From NCBI RefSeq assembly GCF_000220395.1, contig NW_004086711.1, positions 1 to 35,578 of the forward strand: a stretch of 35,578 bases of DNA, given 5' to 3'. The position numbers and the translations under genes are program-made. Below the pieces are notes generated by a model. It worked only from the letters and a program-made list of their open reading frames with translations, made no database searches and was not told the origin of the DNA. Below, one piece after another: positions 1 to 11,747 of the stretch (within the stretch, counting starts at the first letter, position 1; each line of letters opens with the position of its first letter). This stretch comes from Ichthyophthirius multifiliis (lineage: Eukaryota > Ciliophora > Oligohymenophorea > Hymenostomatida).

Positions 1-37
<37 letters not shown>
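1..37. repeat. (AT)n tract at window edge
   Basis: The first 37 bases are pure alternating AT, followed by more TA-rich DNA up to the first gene at 166. It is a simple microsatellite in the upstream region of the Sec7/TBC gene. No ciliate telomere repeat (CCCCAA type) is present, so the edge is not visibly a chromosome end. Confidence 0.9.
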
Positions 38-39
<2 letters not shown>

Positions 40-165
40 TATATATATTTACAAATATTTATTTAATTATAATTATATTATATTTAATTAATTTTAATAT
101 AAAAAAATTAAATGAACTATTAATATTAATTATAAAACAATACATTTGATAATAAAACAAAATAA

Positions 166-3100
166 ATGGAATCTCCAAATAATCTTAAAAATTCATAAGA
201 AAGTGATGGTATTAATTTGGAGGATGATGATTAAAACTAAAAAGCAAGATTTTAGGATTAAATAATAAAAAAAAAAAGCACAATTATATAAGAAAATGAT
301 ATTATAATACTTCCTTTAGAAAGTAATGTAAAAATAGAAATAAATGAAGAAAATGATATAAATTAACAACAATAATAATAATAAGATTAAATTTAAAAAA
401 ATAATTTTATTAATAAATAATAATATAAAAAGTAATAAAATAATAAATAACGAATGTTTTCCTAAGTATAGACTTTAAATTTAAATAATATTTTGAATTA
501 AAACTAATTAAAATTAAATAGGACTTAAAGTTATTATTTTGAAAGAGAAAATTAAAATCATGATAATAATTAATTAAAATCCGAAAACTAAAATTATATA
601 TTAAATGAAGATGAAGATGAAATTCCAGATAACTTCAATTCTGTAAATAAATAAGATAAAAATGAATTTATATCAATATAAAAAAACACAAAGAAAAAAT
701 CACATGAATAAAGTATAAAACTTATTTATATATATATATATATATAAAAATTTTTATAGCATTTATATATTAATATCCTTTTTAGGTTTATAATTTAATA
801 AAAATAAAGAATTGCAAGATGTGGATTTTTAATAAAATAATATGAACGATAAAACCCCATCTTAAATAAATAGCAATATTTAAGTACTTAGTTTATCTAA
901 AATTTAAACATAATAATTAAAATCTGAACTTAAAGAAAAAAAAGAGCGAAAATTCAGCAAATTCTGCTAATAGTTTTTCCATGATTAATTAAAACATAGG
1001 ACTGGTTTTCCTACAATAACCTATAAAAAGCGAATAATGAATATCGAATAATCAGAAACACCCCATGATGACTAAAATTTCGATTTAAAAGGCTCCCTTA
1101 AAAACTCCCAATAGGAATACATATTGAACTAAGAGCTAAGAAACGAACTAAACAATATTGAAGAACACTAAAAATTCAGATAAATAATGGATTAGTTTTT
1201 AAAAGAATTTATGGATAATCCCTAATAAGCTATTTAATTTCTGATAGATAAAAATCTATGTGATAATACACCTGAAGATATAGCCTACATGTTGCTGACT
1301 ACAGAAGGTATTAATAAGTAATAATTAGGTTAGTATTTCGGAAAAAATAATGAAAAAAATTAACTTATTTTAGAAGCTTTTTGCAGTCTACTTGATTTTA
1401 GAGAACTCAAATTTGACCAGGCTATAAGAATGTTCCTTTCTAGGTTTAAACTACCTGGCGAGTCATAATAAATTGATAGAATTGTATAGAAATTTACTAA
1501 AGTATATACTTTGGATAATCCAGGAGTTTTTACAGATTAGGATGTACCTTATATTTTATGTTATTCAGCTATAATGTTGAATGTAGATGCCCATTCAAAT
1601 AAAATAGAAAAAAAATATAAAATGACTAAAGAAAAATTCACCCAAAATAATTTAGCTTGTACCAGAAATGCAATTTCTAAGGAATTTCTGGGAGAATTAT
1701 ATGATAATATTGTAAAGGAAAAATTTGAAACAAAAATAGACTATATAGAATAGATTAATAGAATTTCTATAGATGAGCTTAAGAATTAAGATATTTAATA
1801 GTTAGTCTGTTTTTTATAAGGAGGGGTCAATATGTTGAAATATGGGAGGAAAGGGAAACCTCATATGAGGAAGATTTTTTTAAGCCAAAATTTAGAAAAA
1901 ATCATTTGGATGGAATGCGATTTTGTATATAATAATAATAATAATAAGAAAGGAAGAAGGGAAAGATTTATTTTAGTAAAAGACTTAAAAGATATTTGCC
2001 TAGGAGCCGGATCTACGGAAGTTATGAGACGAAATAACATACCGGAAGAGTTTGATTAGTTTTGCTTGTCTATTATTGCTAGTTAGAGGAGTTTAGATTT
2101 AAAGGCTAATGATGTTTAAACACTTTTTAAATGGGTTTTTTATATTTATCATGTTTTAAATGAAAAGAGAGAGGCAAAAATTAAAAAATGAATGAAAAAA
2201 AGGGAGAAAATTAGGAAAAAATAAGCGAAATTTGGAGAATTGATATTTTTTCTAAATGGGATTAACATTGGGATTATTAAATTTCTAAACCGAAAAATTT
2301 AGTGAAATTTTAATAAAAAAATAATAATATTAACTTGAAGTTTTATGAATTATTATTTACTTGCTTTCATAAAAAAAATAATAATAATAATGTATAAAAT
2401 AATAAAAATAATAATAATTTTAAAATATAATAAAGAAAAGAATATGAAGAATTAGAAATTATAAATAATAATAATAAATCTTTACTTTTAATTTGTTTAT
2501 GGAAATTAGGAATGCCAAAATGGGTCAGAAAGACTATTTGGCCTCTCGCAATTGGAAATTAATTAGAAATTACAGAAAATCTATATAAAATATTACTTAA
2601 GCAATAAAATAATTAATAAAATACATCTTCTTTAATTAGTAAATCAGTGTCAAAAATGAAAGAAGATTTAAAATAAATGTATATATAGAAATTTTAATAA
2701 ATCATAAATAACGAATAATTAGTTTAGATGGAAAACATACTACAGGCATTTATTTTCTATAGACCAGATCTAGGATATATAAAAGAAGTGATGCCTAATT
2801 TAGTGTGTGTTTTATTATTACATTTAGATGAATATAATTCATTTAAATGCTTTATAAATCTTTTACATTCTTATCATTTTTTGAGTCTTTTTAGAGGAGA
2901 TATGAGAGAAATTGAATGGAGAGTAAGGTTTTTTAATGAATATTTGTTCAAATAAAAACCTCTTGTACATTAACACTTAAAAGCACTTGATTTGTCCACA
3001 GAATTATTTTTAATTGATTGGCTAATGAATTTATTTTCTAATGTTTTAAATGTTAATATTGTAAGCAGAATTTTAGATAATTTATTATTGGAAGGAGAGA

Positions 3101-3339
3101 TTTTCGCATTTAAGGCAGGCTTGGCATATATTGAATATTTTGATTTGGAATTAAAAATGGCAACATTTGATAATGCTATTGGAATGTTAAAAAATTTATA
3201 AGGAAATTTATTTTCAGAAGAACTTTTCTTTGACATTGTTGATAATATAAAAATTCCATTAAAAGATTTCGATGATAGAATTGAATAGTAAAAAGTTGCG
3301 AAAATTACTACTTATGTACATGAAGCTTTACTTAATTGA
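166..3339 (+). CDS. Sec7-PH-TBC hybrid protein (ARF GEF fused to Rab-GAP-like domain)
   Basis: About 1,012 residues. The Sec7 domain (about residues 305-503) should activate ARF GTPases on membranes by GDP/GTP exchange. It carries the active motif FKLPGESQQIDR with catalytic Glu near 408, and the second motif (NPGVFTDQDVPY...MLNVDAHS). A PH-like domain follows (about 525-645). A TBC domain then fills the C-terminus (about 735-1000; RPDLGY, LLHLDEYNSF). Sec7/TBC hybrids are known from ciliates. The Arg finger position (near 792) and the Gln finger position (near 828, GYIKEV instead of GYxQGM) are both replaced, so GAP activity is doubtful. One intron is clear (713-785, 73 nt, phase 1). Near 2190 the frame changes: either a 62-nt intron (2153-2214, phase 0) or one missing A explains it. 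The N-terminal 300 residues are Gln/Asn-rich linker. The start is the first ATG of the frame, and TGA at 3337 is the stop. Confidence 0.88.
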
Positions 3340-4049
3340 ATATTATTTAATTATATATGATATAATTATATATAATTTAATAAAATATAATTTAATTAAT
3401 TTAATTTAATATAAATAAAATATAATTTTATTTATAATAAAAAATATAAATTTATTTAAATTAATATACAAAATGTAAAATAATTTATATAATTTAATTT
3501 AAAATAATAAAATATAAAATAATTTTATATAATTATAAAAAAATTTTATTATTTTTTTTTTTTTGGAAAAATTTCATTATTTTTTTTTATATATTAATTT
3601 ATGTTTTTCTATTTAAATAATTAATTTATATTATTATTATTTAAATTAATTTCTTTATAAATATTTTGATTAATAAGTATTTATAATTTTTTTTATTAAA
3701 TATAATAATATTTTAATGGGAACATATTTTATTCAATAAATCTTTTCTATTCTTTTTTTATAAATGTTTAAATATTTATATTAATAATAATTTATATTTC
3801 ATATAATAATAATTATAATTTATATAAGCTTGTTTCTTTAATTATAAATTTAGATATTTATTTATTCATGATAATATATATATTTTTTAGGTTTTTACTA
3901 AATTTTTTACTATTATATATAATACATATTTATATATAAAAAAAATTTATTATAAATTTTATAAAATATAATAACTCAAACATATTAATGCAAATATAGA
4001 TGTATTTTTATTATTATTATTTTTAATAATATAATTATTTAAATAGTTA
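3340..4049. other. Convergent intergenic DNA, nothing recognised
   Basis: About 700 bases of almost pure A/T lie between the stop codons of two convergent genes. Codon-like structure disappears on both strands just after 3339 and reappears only at the end of the minus-strand gene. It presumably holds both 3' untranslated regions; I see no conserved motif. Confidence 0.6.
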
Positions 4050-4564
4050 TCATTCTTTTTTCTAACTATAATCCTTATAAAATCCTCCTTTACCTTATTT
4101 ATTAATTATTTCTTATATTAATTTGTCTTATTCAATTTTGTAAGTTTTTTTTTTTTCATTTTACATTCCTTTTTCTTTTTATTCCTTTAATATTCTAGAT
4201 ACTAAATTATCAATATCATTATCACTTTTAATTATGTTTAAAATTTCCTATTTTTAAGTTTTTTCATGAGCTTTTAATTATAACTTTTATTAAACTTATT
4301 ATTAAATTTCCTATAATCGATTGTTATTTTTAATAATCTATTACTAATATTTATTATTTTACATATTATTATGATTATTAATATTATTATTATCATTATT
4401 TGTTCCTTTTAATTTAATAAAATCTATATTATTTGGAAAATTTAATAAATTAACATTTCTTTCATCATTATTAATATCCTTAATAAAGTCTTAATTTTTT
4501 TATTATTTTTTTTCTTCATTTATATCCTAGTTTTATACTTCGTTTTATTATTATTATTATTATA

Positions 4565-4601
<37 letters not shown>

Positions 4602-5355
4602 TACTATTACTATTATTATTACTATTATTATTATTATTAATTACAATTAGTATTTTATTAATTCTAATTATTTTATTAAACTTATTTTTCTTTTTTCGAA
4701 TAAATAGAATAATCTCTTATAGAATCTTATTTTTTATTTTTTCTTAAAATTTCTATTTATTTACAACTAACATAGTTTATGTTTAAAAACTTCTTTTATT
4801 TATCATTTCAAGGCCTTCATTATTTTTTATAAATTATTAAATATGATTTTTTATTTAATTAAGTAATTCCAATCTATAAGGTTCAAATGATTATTTCATA
4901 TTTGAAATCATATTTACCTCATTTAAATTATTTAAGTATTTTATTTATGTATTTTGGATACGCTTTGTTGGATAGTCCACGTCTATAAATGAATTCATGT
5001 CTATATTTGAACTATTACAACCGCTTTTTTCACACGTTTAAAATATGGAATTGCTTGTTTCATATAGATCATTTACGTTGGTTTCGAAACCTTCTTGGGA
5101 TAAATCTTTTTTTTATGATATTGATTTTTTTTATTTAATTATTTATGGGCTATTTGTGGAATTTATTTATATTTTTTAAGTATAATCATATATTTATTCA
5201 ATTGTGTCACTAGTTAATTTTTCTTTAAATTTGTACCATTCTTACTTTATTGTTTATGAATTGTCAGAAAATAAATTTAGAATTTTTTCGAAAAACGTAA
5301 TGAATGAATCTATTAATAATTATTTTTAATCAAGTTTATCTAATATTTTTGACAT
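4050..5355 (-). CDS. Gln/Asn-rich protein of unknown function
   Basis: I do not recognise a family. Translation from ATG at 5355 gives an acidic, charged N-terminal half (MSKILDKLDQKQLLIDSF...), then an Asn/Gln tract encoded by an AAT/TAA microsatellite, then a lysine- and glutamate-rich, probably coiled-coil tail ending KDYSQKKE and TGA at 4052-4050. About 435 residues. The three segments lie in three frames. Adding one A in an A-run near 4722-4745 and one near 4536-4546 makes the whole open and natural in codon use, so I call it one gene with two sequence-level breaks rather than three genes. A small intron inside the microsatellite is an alternative. It is divergent from the next gene, sharing about 316 bp of upstream DNA. 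Confidence 0.6.
4540..4640. repeat. Trinucleotide (ATT/AAT) microsatellite inside coding DNA
   Basis: The plus strand reads as repeated ATT with a few ACT interruptions. On the coding (minus) strand it reads AAT/AGT (Asn/Ser) in one frame and TAA/TAG (Gln) in another; both are legal here because TAA and TAG encode glutamine. Frame slippage within the tract would swap polyAsn for polyGln without creating a stop. Confidence 0.8.
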
Positions 5356-5671
5356 ATATTTTATATTTTTTGGTTTTTTTTTTTCCTCTTATTTTATTTA
5401 TGTTATGTTTTGCTTTTTAAAATATTAAGGTAAATATTTAATAATATTTATGTGTGCTATATTATAATTTAAAATATAAAATATATATTTTTATTCACAA
5501 AAGAATAAATATTTCATATATATTTATTCAAATGATAATATTATTTCTTTAAAATTAATATGATTAAATTATATAATTATTTATATAATCTATTTTTTTA
5601 TAGAAAATTAACATTTTAAAATTTTTGCTAATTTATATTAATTAAATATAATATTATTTTTATAATAAAAA
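5356..5671. promoter_or_regulatory. Divergent upstream region of genes at 5355 (-) and 5672 (+)
   Basis: A 316-bp AT-rich interval separates two start codons facing away from each other, so both promoters must lie here. I see no recognisable element beyond TA-rich stretches. Confidence 0.45.
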
Positions 5672-8394
5672 ATGGATTCATAATAATTTATAGAAAAAAA
5701 AGAAAAAGAAGAGTAAAAATAAAAATAAAAGATAAAATAATAATATATATAAAAAATATATATATATAATTTAATTTAATTTATATAATTACATATATAT
5801 AAAAATATATTTATATATATAGTTTATAATGTAAAATATAATGTATCCAAAACATAATATTAAAAATGGACTAAAACATCCTTCAAAAATATTAATACAA
5901 ACCTATCAGTACTTAATTATAATTCGATAACATATTCATAAATGATATATTAAACATATTAAATATATTCGCTATAGTATAAGAATAATTTCGAATATCA
6001 GACAATTAAATAAGCAGTTTTTTCTAATTATTATTTAATTCTTAAAGAAAAATATTCTTAATATTAATTAAAGTTATATAAGACCATTATAAACTTCCAA
6101 ACATACTTGATTCTAAATTCTTTTGTTTAATAAAAGAAAAACTTAGTGCAAACAATTTACGTCAATTAAATTTTAGTGAAAATATAAAACATTAAATAGG
6201 TATTACAGAAGAAGAGTAATGCTATATTATTAAAAATAATAATTTAGAGAAACAAGACAAAATGCCGGAAAGAATAAAAAAAAATTTAAGAAGGTACTGT
6301 GATCCATTATTGTTAGATTTAAAAGAAGTAGAAAAAAAACATAAGAAATTTTATTAAAAAAATAATAAATTCTAAGCCGAAAACCTTCTAATATATAATT
6401 ATAATTGCAGGGTGCTATTGATTAATTAGAAAATACTACGTAGTCATTTAATATATATGAAGAATAAGTAAACAAAATTATATATATAAATATGATAATA
6501 TATATATATATATGTATATTATTATTATTTTTTTATTTTATTTTATTATTTTTATTTAATATAGGCTTAATAAAATGTATTTAATAGAAATTAAATTGAT
6601 ACAATATAAATTAATTATAGTAAGTTAATATTAGAAGAATTAAGTAAGGAAATTTAAGTTAATTTAGAAGATAATGTTAAAAAAAGAATGCAATAAATAA
6701 TTTTTAATATTATTTAGAAATTATATAATAAAGTAAATACTGTTTATCATTCTTAAAGTTGTTAAACTGATGGATCTTATACTTTTCTTATTGATAGAAT
6801 AGAGTATTTTAAATAGGATATTTAATCTTTAAAGGATAAAGTATTTTTTTATTTTTTTTATTTTTTTATTTTTTTTTTCTTTATATAGATTAAATCTTAT
6901 AAAACTAATATTTAAAATTATATATTTGAAATCTCTAAATTAAAAGAATAAATAGATTAAAAATAAGTTAGAATTTTAGAAATTCTTTAAAAAAATTCCG
7001 AGTTATAAACAGCTAATATAGAACTTAATAATCTAATAAAAAAGGAAGTTCCTTAAATTCATTCTCGAATTGCAAAAAACAATACTACATTTTCGAACTA
7101 AAATATTGAAAAAGTAGTTGATTCTTCAAAAAAAATACAAAATGTATCATTATATGAAATATAAAATATATAAAATAGTAATGAATTAATAAAATCTCAA
7201 ATGATAAAATATAAAACAGAAAATTAAGGAAATTAATAAAATACAGATTAGAATAAAAAGAATTAAAATTAAAAATAAGATCAAGGAAATAATTAAAATG
7301 TAAAAGTTAATAATAATAAACATATTACACATAGAAATTCTTTTAAATAGTAAATTACAAAAGAAAATTAATTTTTATAAGAAAAAGATCAATTTTTTAT
7401 ACAAAAATCCCATTAGGAATTTCCCAGTATATTTTAATAAAATTAAAAACGAAAATTAAATAATAAAATGACTCAATAAGAATAAGAATAATTATAAATA
7501 TAAATATCTTAAAATTAAATTGAAAATAAAAAAAGCTGTGAAAAAATAGATGAAAAAGATGAAAATGATGAAAAAGATGAAAAATTAAATAAAAGTATTT
7601 TAAAAGTAATAAATGAAAATAATAATAAAAAAAATGTGAATTTTAAAAAACAGAATGAATAAAATTAAAAAAACAATAATGATAAAGGCTATATTAGTAA
7701 AACTAAAAATATTTTTCATTCTAAAAATTAAAACTCGATTTATTAAAATTTTAATTAATTATAAAATTAAGAATAAGAATAAGAATAAGAAAAAGAATTC
7801 TAAGAAATATTAAATACTTTAAATATAATTAAAAATATGACTTAAAAATCTTAAGCTATTAAGTAAATTTATAATTTCGTTAATAATATTTTGAATAAAA
7901 ATGAAATTTTTAATTAAGAAAATTAAATTATTGAATATAATAATATTAATAATAGCAATAATAATATAAATTAAACTTCTTAAAATATTGAATTTCTTAA
8001 ATTTCCTGAATACAAATAAAATTAATAATAATAGTTATAATATTCATAATCTAATTAAAATATCACACAACGAAAAAAAGATTTATCTCTTAGAAAATAA
8101 TTCAGTTAATAATGTTCTTAGGAAAGGTTTAGATATAGTAATAGTTTAGGTGAAAAAACATAAAAATCTGAATTTATTCTAATAAAAAAATAAAAGCAAT
8201 TAAAAAATGCATTATCGAATATTACTTTTATAAAGAAAACTCAAGACTATGAAAATTATAGAAATATAGAATTGTTGTCAAAGCAAAACATAATTTAATA
8301 AGTAAATTAAGAAATTTAGAAATATTAATAATATGTTGATAAATAAAAATAAAAGTAATTATATAATTTAATAAATAAAAAAATATAAAAATGA
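5672..8394 (+). CDS. Long coiled-coil, Gln/Asn-rich protein of unknown function
   Basis: About 814 residues in four exons whose phases add up exactly: 5672-5712, 5823-6467, 6588-6840 and 6889-8394 (introns of 110, 120 and 48 nt, all GT-AG; the 48-nt one is almost pure T). The first exon is only 41 nt; if it is wrong, translation would start at ATG 5866 in the same frame. The N-terminal 300 residues are mostly helical with conserved-looking charged stretches (for example NLRRYCDPLLLDLKEVEKK). The rest is low-complexity Gln/Asn/Lys with an acidic repeat (EKDENDEKDEK, near 7540-7580) and short heptad-like runs. No catalytic motif is visible. The end of the second intron-flanked exon could use another acceptor (6564). 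Stop TGA is at 8392. Likely structural or scaffold, but that is inference only. Confidence 0.68.
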
Positions 8395-8536
8395 ATATTA
8401 AATTAAATATTTAAATATTCTATTTTTTTTTAAAAAAAGAATAAGTAAAACATTTCATATAATACATAATAATTTTAAAAACTGTAAAAAAAAAAAAAAA
8501 GGTTTACAATTTTTATTGAAAAAATAAATAGAAAAA
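8395..8536. other. Short convergent intergenic spacer
   Basis: Only 142 bp separate two facing stop codons. It contains an A-run of about 14 bases and no visible motif. Confidence 0.6.
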
Positions 8537-9118
8537 TCAATTTTTCTTATATTCTTCTTCTTCTTAATATATTTTATATAATTAATTATTATTAGGCTTT
8601 TTCAATACTTTTTTTAAAATCTAATTACTGTTATCAGTCGAAAATGTTTTTGCTCTATTTTATATTCTTTTTAAATTATTTTCTTCTTCTTCAATTTCTT
8701 CCTTTAATTCTTTATCATCATTGATTGTATTTTATTTCTTCCTGAGAATTTAATACAATTCAAACTAATTTTATTCAAAAGTTCCTTTATGGTTTTTTTT
8801 TTTTCTTGTTATTTCATCCTGCCTAAATCCAGAAGTTGTATTATGTCTTTTTCTTTGGGTACTTTAAGGATTATATTAAGCTAAATCTTCGACACTTAAT
8901 TTATTTTCAGAGTCTAATTATTAGTTCGGTTGTTTCATTACTAGACTTGAATTTAATTAAGATGAAAAATTGCATTTAATTAAAGAATTATTATAATCAA
9001 TCAAATTAAAGCTTTTATAAGAATTCTAAATTACATTAAATGTTCCATGCTAATTTATTCTTTACATATCAAACTTTTTTCTAATATAAATAATTATATA
9101 TATATAATTATATATATA

Positions 9119-9173
<55 letters not shown>

Positions 9174-10770
9174 ATATATATAATTATTTACTCATTATTA
9201 AATTATTTAAATATTTAACATATTTATGTTGTTGGATCTTCTGGTATTTCTAAATCATCATCATCTTCAGATAATTAATTTTTATTTTTAATATAATCAG
9301 AAATTAATGCTTATTCGGCTGTTATTCTTTATTAAGGATCGATTTCAAGCATTTTTTATAGAAGATTTTTAGCTAATAATAAAATTATTATAAGGAATAT
9401 CTATGTATAAATTTTTACCTTATTCATTTATATTTTATAATTCAGGTTTATTAAAATCGATTTCACATTTTTTATTTAATTCTATTGTTTCCTTTGTAGT
9501 TTTTCCCATAAATAGAGGTTTTAATGTTAATCTATATATTTTAAAAAATTTATTATTAAATAAAAATAAAATTACAAAAAATAAAATATGCATCCTAAAC
9601 TAAAAATATCGCATTGAGTAGTATATTTAGTTGTTTTGTCTTTCAAATTAATAATTTCAGGTGCTATATAGCCTGGAGTACCACACTTTGGATAAATAAA
9701 ATTATCAACGTTTTAAAATGTTCCTAGTCCCAAATCTATAATAATAGGTAGGACTAAATGCCTTGAGTTTAACAATATATTGTCGGGTTTAAGGTCTCTA
9801 TGTAAAATTCCTTATTTTTTCATATATATAAGAGCTTCGAGAATTTATTTAATAAATTATAAAATAAAATTATCATCTATAGGCGATAAGTCCTTCTCTT
9901 ATGGTAAAGATGGATTTTTTTTCATTTTTATGTTCAAGGATATTCTTTCTAATAAAGAACCTCCATTACATAAGGGAATTATCATATAATAACTGTTTGT
10001 AGATTCCCAAATTTCTAATAAGGGTATTATATTTGGATGGTGAAGGTTTCGCATTAAAATTATTTCATTATAAAAAGATTCCTTTATATATATAAAAAAA
10101 TATATACATAATAAAATAAATATTGTGTGTAATATATATATTGTTTAATTAATATATAATTAATTAAATATATGTTTAAATTTATTTTTTTACATATCCA
10201 TATGTCTCTTATAATAATTTTTCCTTAAAAAAAGCTTTTAGTGCAAATTATTAATTAGAATCTACTTAATTTACAAGATAAACCTTTATATATTAAATAT
10301 ATATTTTAAATATATTTAATATATAAATATAAAATATTTATACTTATATATATATTTACTGATGCAAAGCTTCCTTTTCCTAATCTTCTTACTGCTTTAT
10401 ATACAGTATGAAATCTTTTTTATATTATTTTTGATTTTAAAAATTGCATTATTTTCGGTTTACTATCTTCTTATTTAAAATATACTATAATTTAATTTAA
10501 TTATTCATATTCTTTATTAGTATCTTAGTTTTCTTCTGTAATACTTATTAAACTTAATTTTGCATTTAAATCAATATCTTTTTATGATACATAATTTTAC
10601 ATTAAATTGTTTTATATCATTTATTTTAATTCTTTTTTGTTTTCAGGCTCCCATGATTTTTATAAATAAAATCCTATATGTGATAAATAATTATTTTAAT
10701 ATTTATTATCTTTCCATATCCATTCTAATCTACTTTTTCTTGTTAATTAATATATTTCTATTTCTTTCAT
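8537..10770 (-). CDS. Serine/threonine protein kinase, CAMK-like
   Basis: 614 residues in six exons (10770-10360, 10283-10194, 10081-9576, 9531-9419, 9372-9192, 9080-8537); all phases close exactly. The kinase domain spans about residues 125-385: glycine loop GKGSFASV (131-138), Lys153 in FALKAFF, alphaC Glu173, catalytic loop HRDLKPDN (261-268), DLG (283-285) in place of DFG, GTPGYIAPE (301-309) and the late D.FSLGC motif. All residues needed for phosphotransfer are present, so it should be active. The 120-residue N-terminal part has no family I recognise (KSRLEWIWKDNKYQ...), and the roughly 200-residue C-terminal tail is charged and probably disordered. There are no EF-hands. A short insert lies between the N-lobe hinge and alphaE. 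The start is the first in-frame ATG after an in-frame TGA upstream. Intron 5 (9191-9081) contains a long TA microsatellite. Confidence 0.92.
9094..9182. repeat. (TA)n microsatellite inside kinase intron
   Basis: This nearly pure TA tract of about 90 bp makes up most of the 111-nt fifth intron of the kinase gene. Its length probably varies between isolates without touching the protein. Confidence 0.85.
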
Positions 10771-11437
10771 TTATTAATCTAAAAACTTTAATTATTATTA
10801 AGCAAATAAAAGTTATTTTTTATAAAATAAATTCCATTATTATAATTAAATAAAATAATTTCATTTGTTTTTTTTAAAATAAAAAAATAAACCTATATGT
10901 ATAAAGGATAACATATCATTGTTGCCTCAATAAAAGATTATTACTAATCTTTTTTTATTTATACTTTATATTCTAATACTTTATTATCAAAAGTTATATT
11001 TTTATCTTACATTCGTATATATAATTAATAATTTTATTTTTAAAAAATTGAATTATTAAAATATTTTATTGAAATAATTATAAAGATATAAATAGATAAT
11101 TATGTATGTGTTATTTATTATATTTCTATTGTTATTATTTATTTTGAATAATTTTATTAAATATTAATAATAAAACAAATAAATGAATATATCAATTAAT
11201 AAATTAAAAATAATTATAAATAAATGTTTTTAAATATATATGATAAAAAAAAAATTAATTATTAATTAATAAAAAAAAAAAAAAAAAAATTGATAAAAAT
11301 ATTAATATTATTAATATTTTATATTAAAAAAAATTTTAATATAATATAATATATTAAAAAAAATATATATATATTTTTATTAAATAGTCAATAATAATAA
11401 TAATAAGATAATATATATAATAAAGTATATAGTATAA
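10771..11437. other. Upstream region of the kinase gene, tandem to the next minus-strand gene
   Basis: About 670 bp lie between the kinase start and the stop of the following gene on the same strand, so the kinase promoter and the neighbour's 3' end are here. The only structured patch is a hairpin at 10932-10953 next to a less AT-rich stretch (10890-10931). Confidence 0.45.
10932..10953. other. Perfect 9-bp hairpin followed by T-run (plus strand)
   Basis: AAAAGATTA, a 4-base loop TTAC, then TAATCTTTT pair perfectly, and the T-run continues beyond the stem. It sits about 160 bp upstream of the kinase start. It could be a terminator-like end of a small plus-strand transcript, an element of the kinase promoter, or chance in AT-rich DNA. 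Confidence 0.35.
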
Positions 11438-11703
11438 TCATTTATTAAAATTAATATAAGGTTCTATAATTTCAAATAATAAAGGATTATCATCTTATAA
11501 AATTTAGTTTATCATATCAGAAAAATTCTATTTATATTTAACTAAATCTTTTTCTAAATTAATTATTTGTAAATCTTATTTTTATAAACAATTATCTTTT
11601 ATATCAATTTTTTTTTAAAGTTCTTAATAATTTATTTAGAAATCTGAATTATTATTCTAAATAGTTTTATATATAAATAAGTATAAAAAAAATATATAGA
11701 TTA

Positions 11704-11747
<44 letters not shown>

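Noticed and set aside
1-60. Telomere or chromosome end
   Set aside because: Only AT repeats; no CCCCAA-type telomeric units at either edge.
2180-2195. Euplotes-type programmed frameshift at AAA-TGA
   Set aside because: Euplotes shifts are typically +1; here the frame needs -1, and similar breaks at other A-runs have no adjacent stop codon.
4860-4900. tRNA-like GGTTCAAAT box
   Set aside because: It lies in the coding frame of the Gln/Asn-rich gene and has no matching acceptor or anticodon arms.
10560-10853. Hydrophobic plus-strand open frame that looks like membrane segments
   Set aside because: The opposite strand carries the N-terminus of the kinase in this stretch; the hydrophobic text is the usual complement of Lys/Asn-rich coding DNA.
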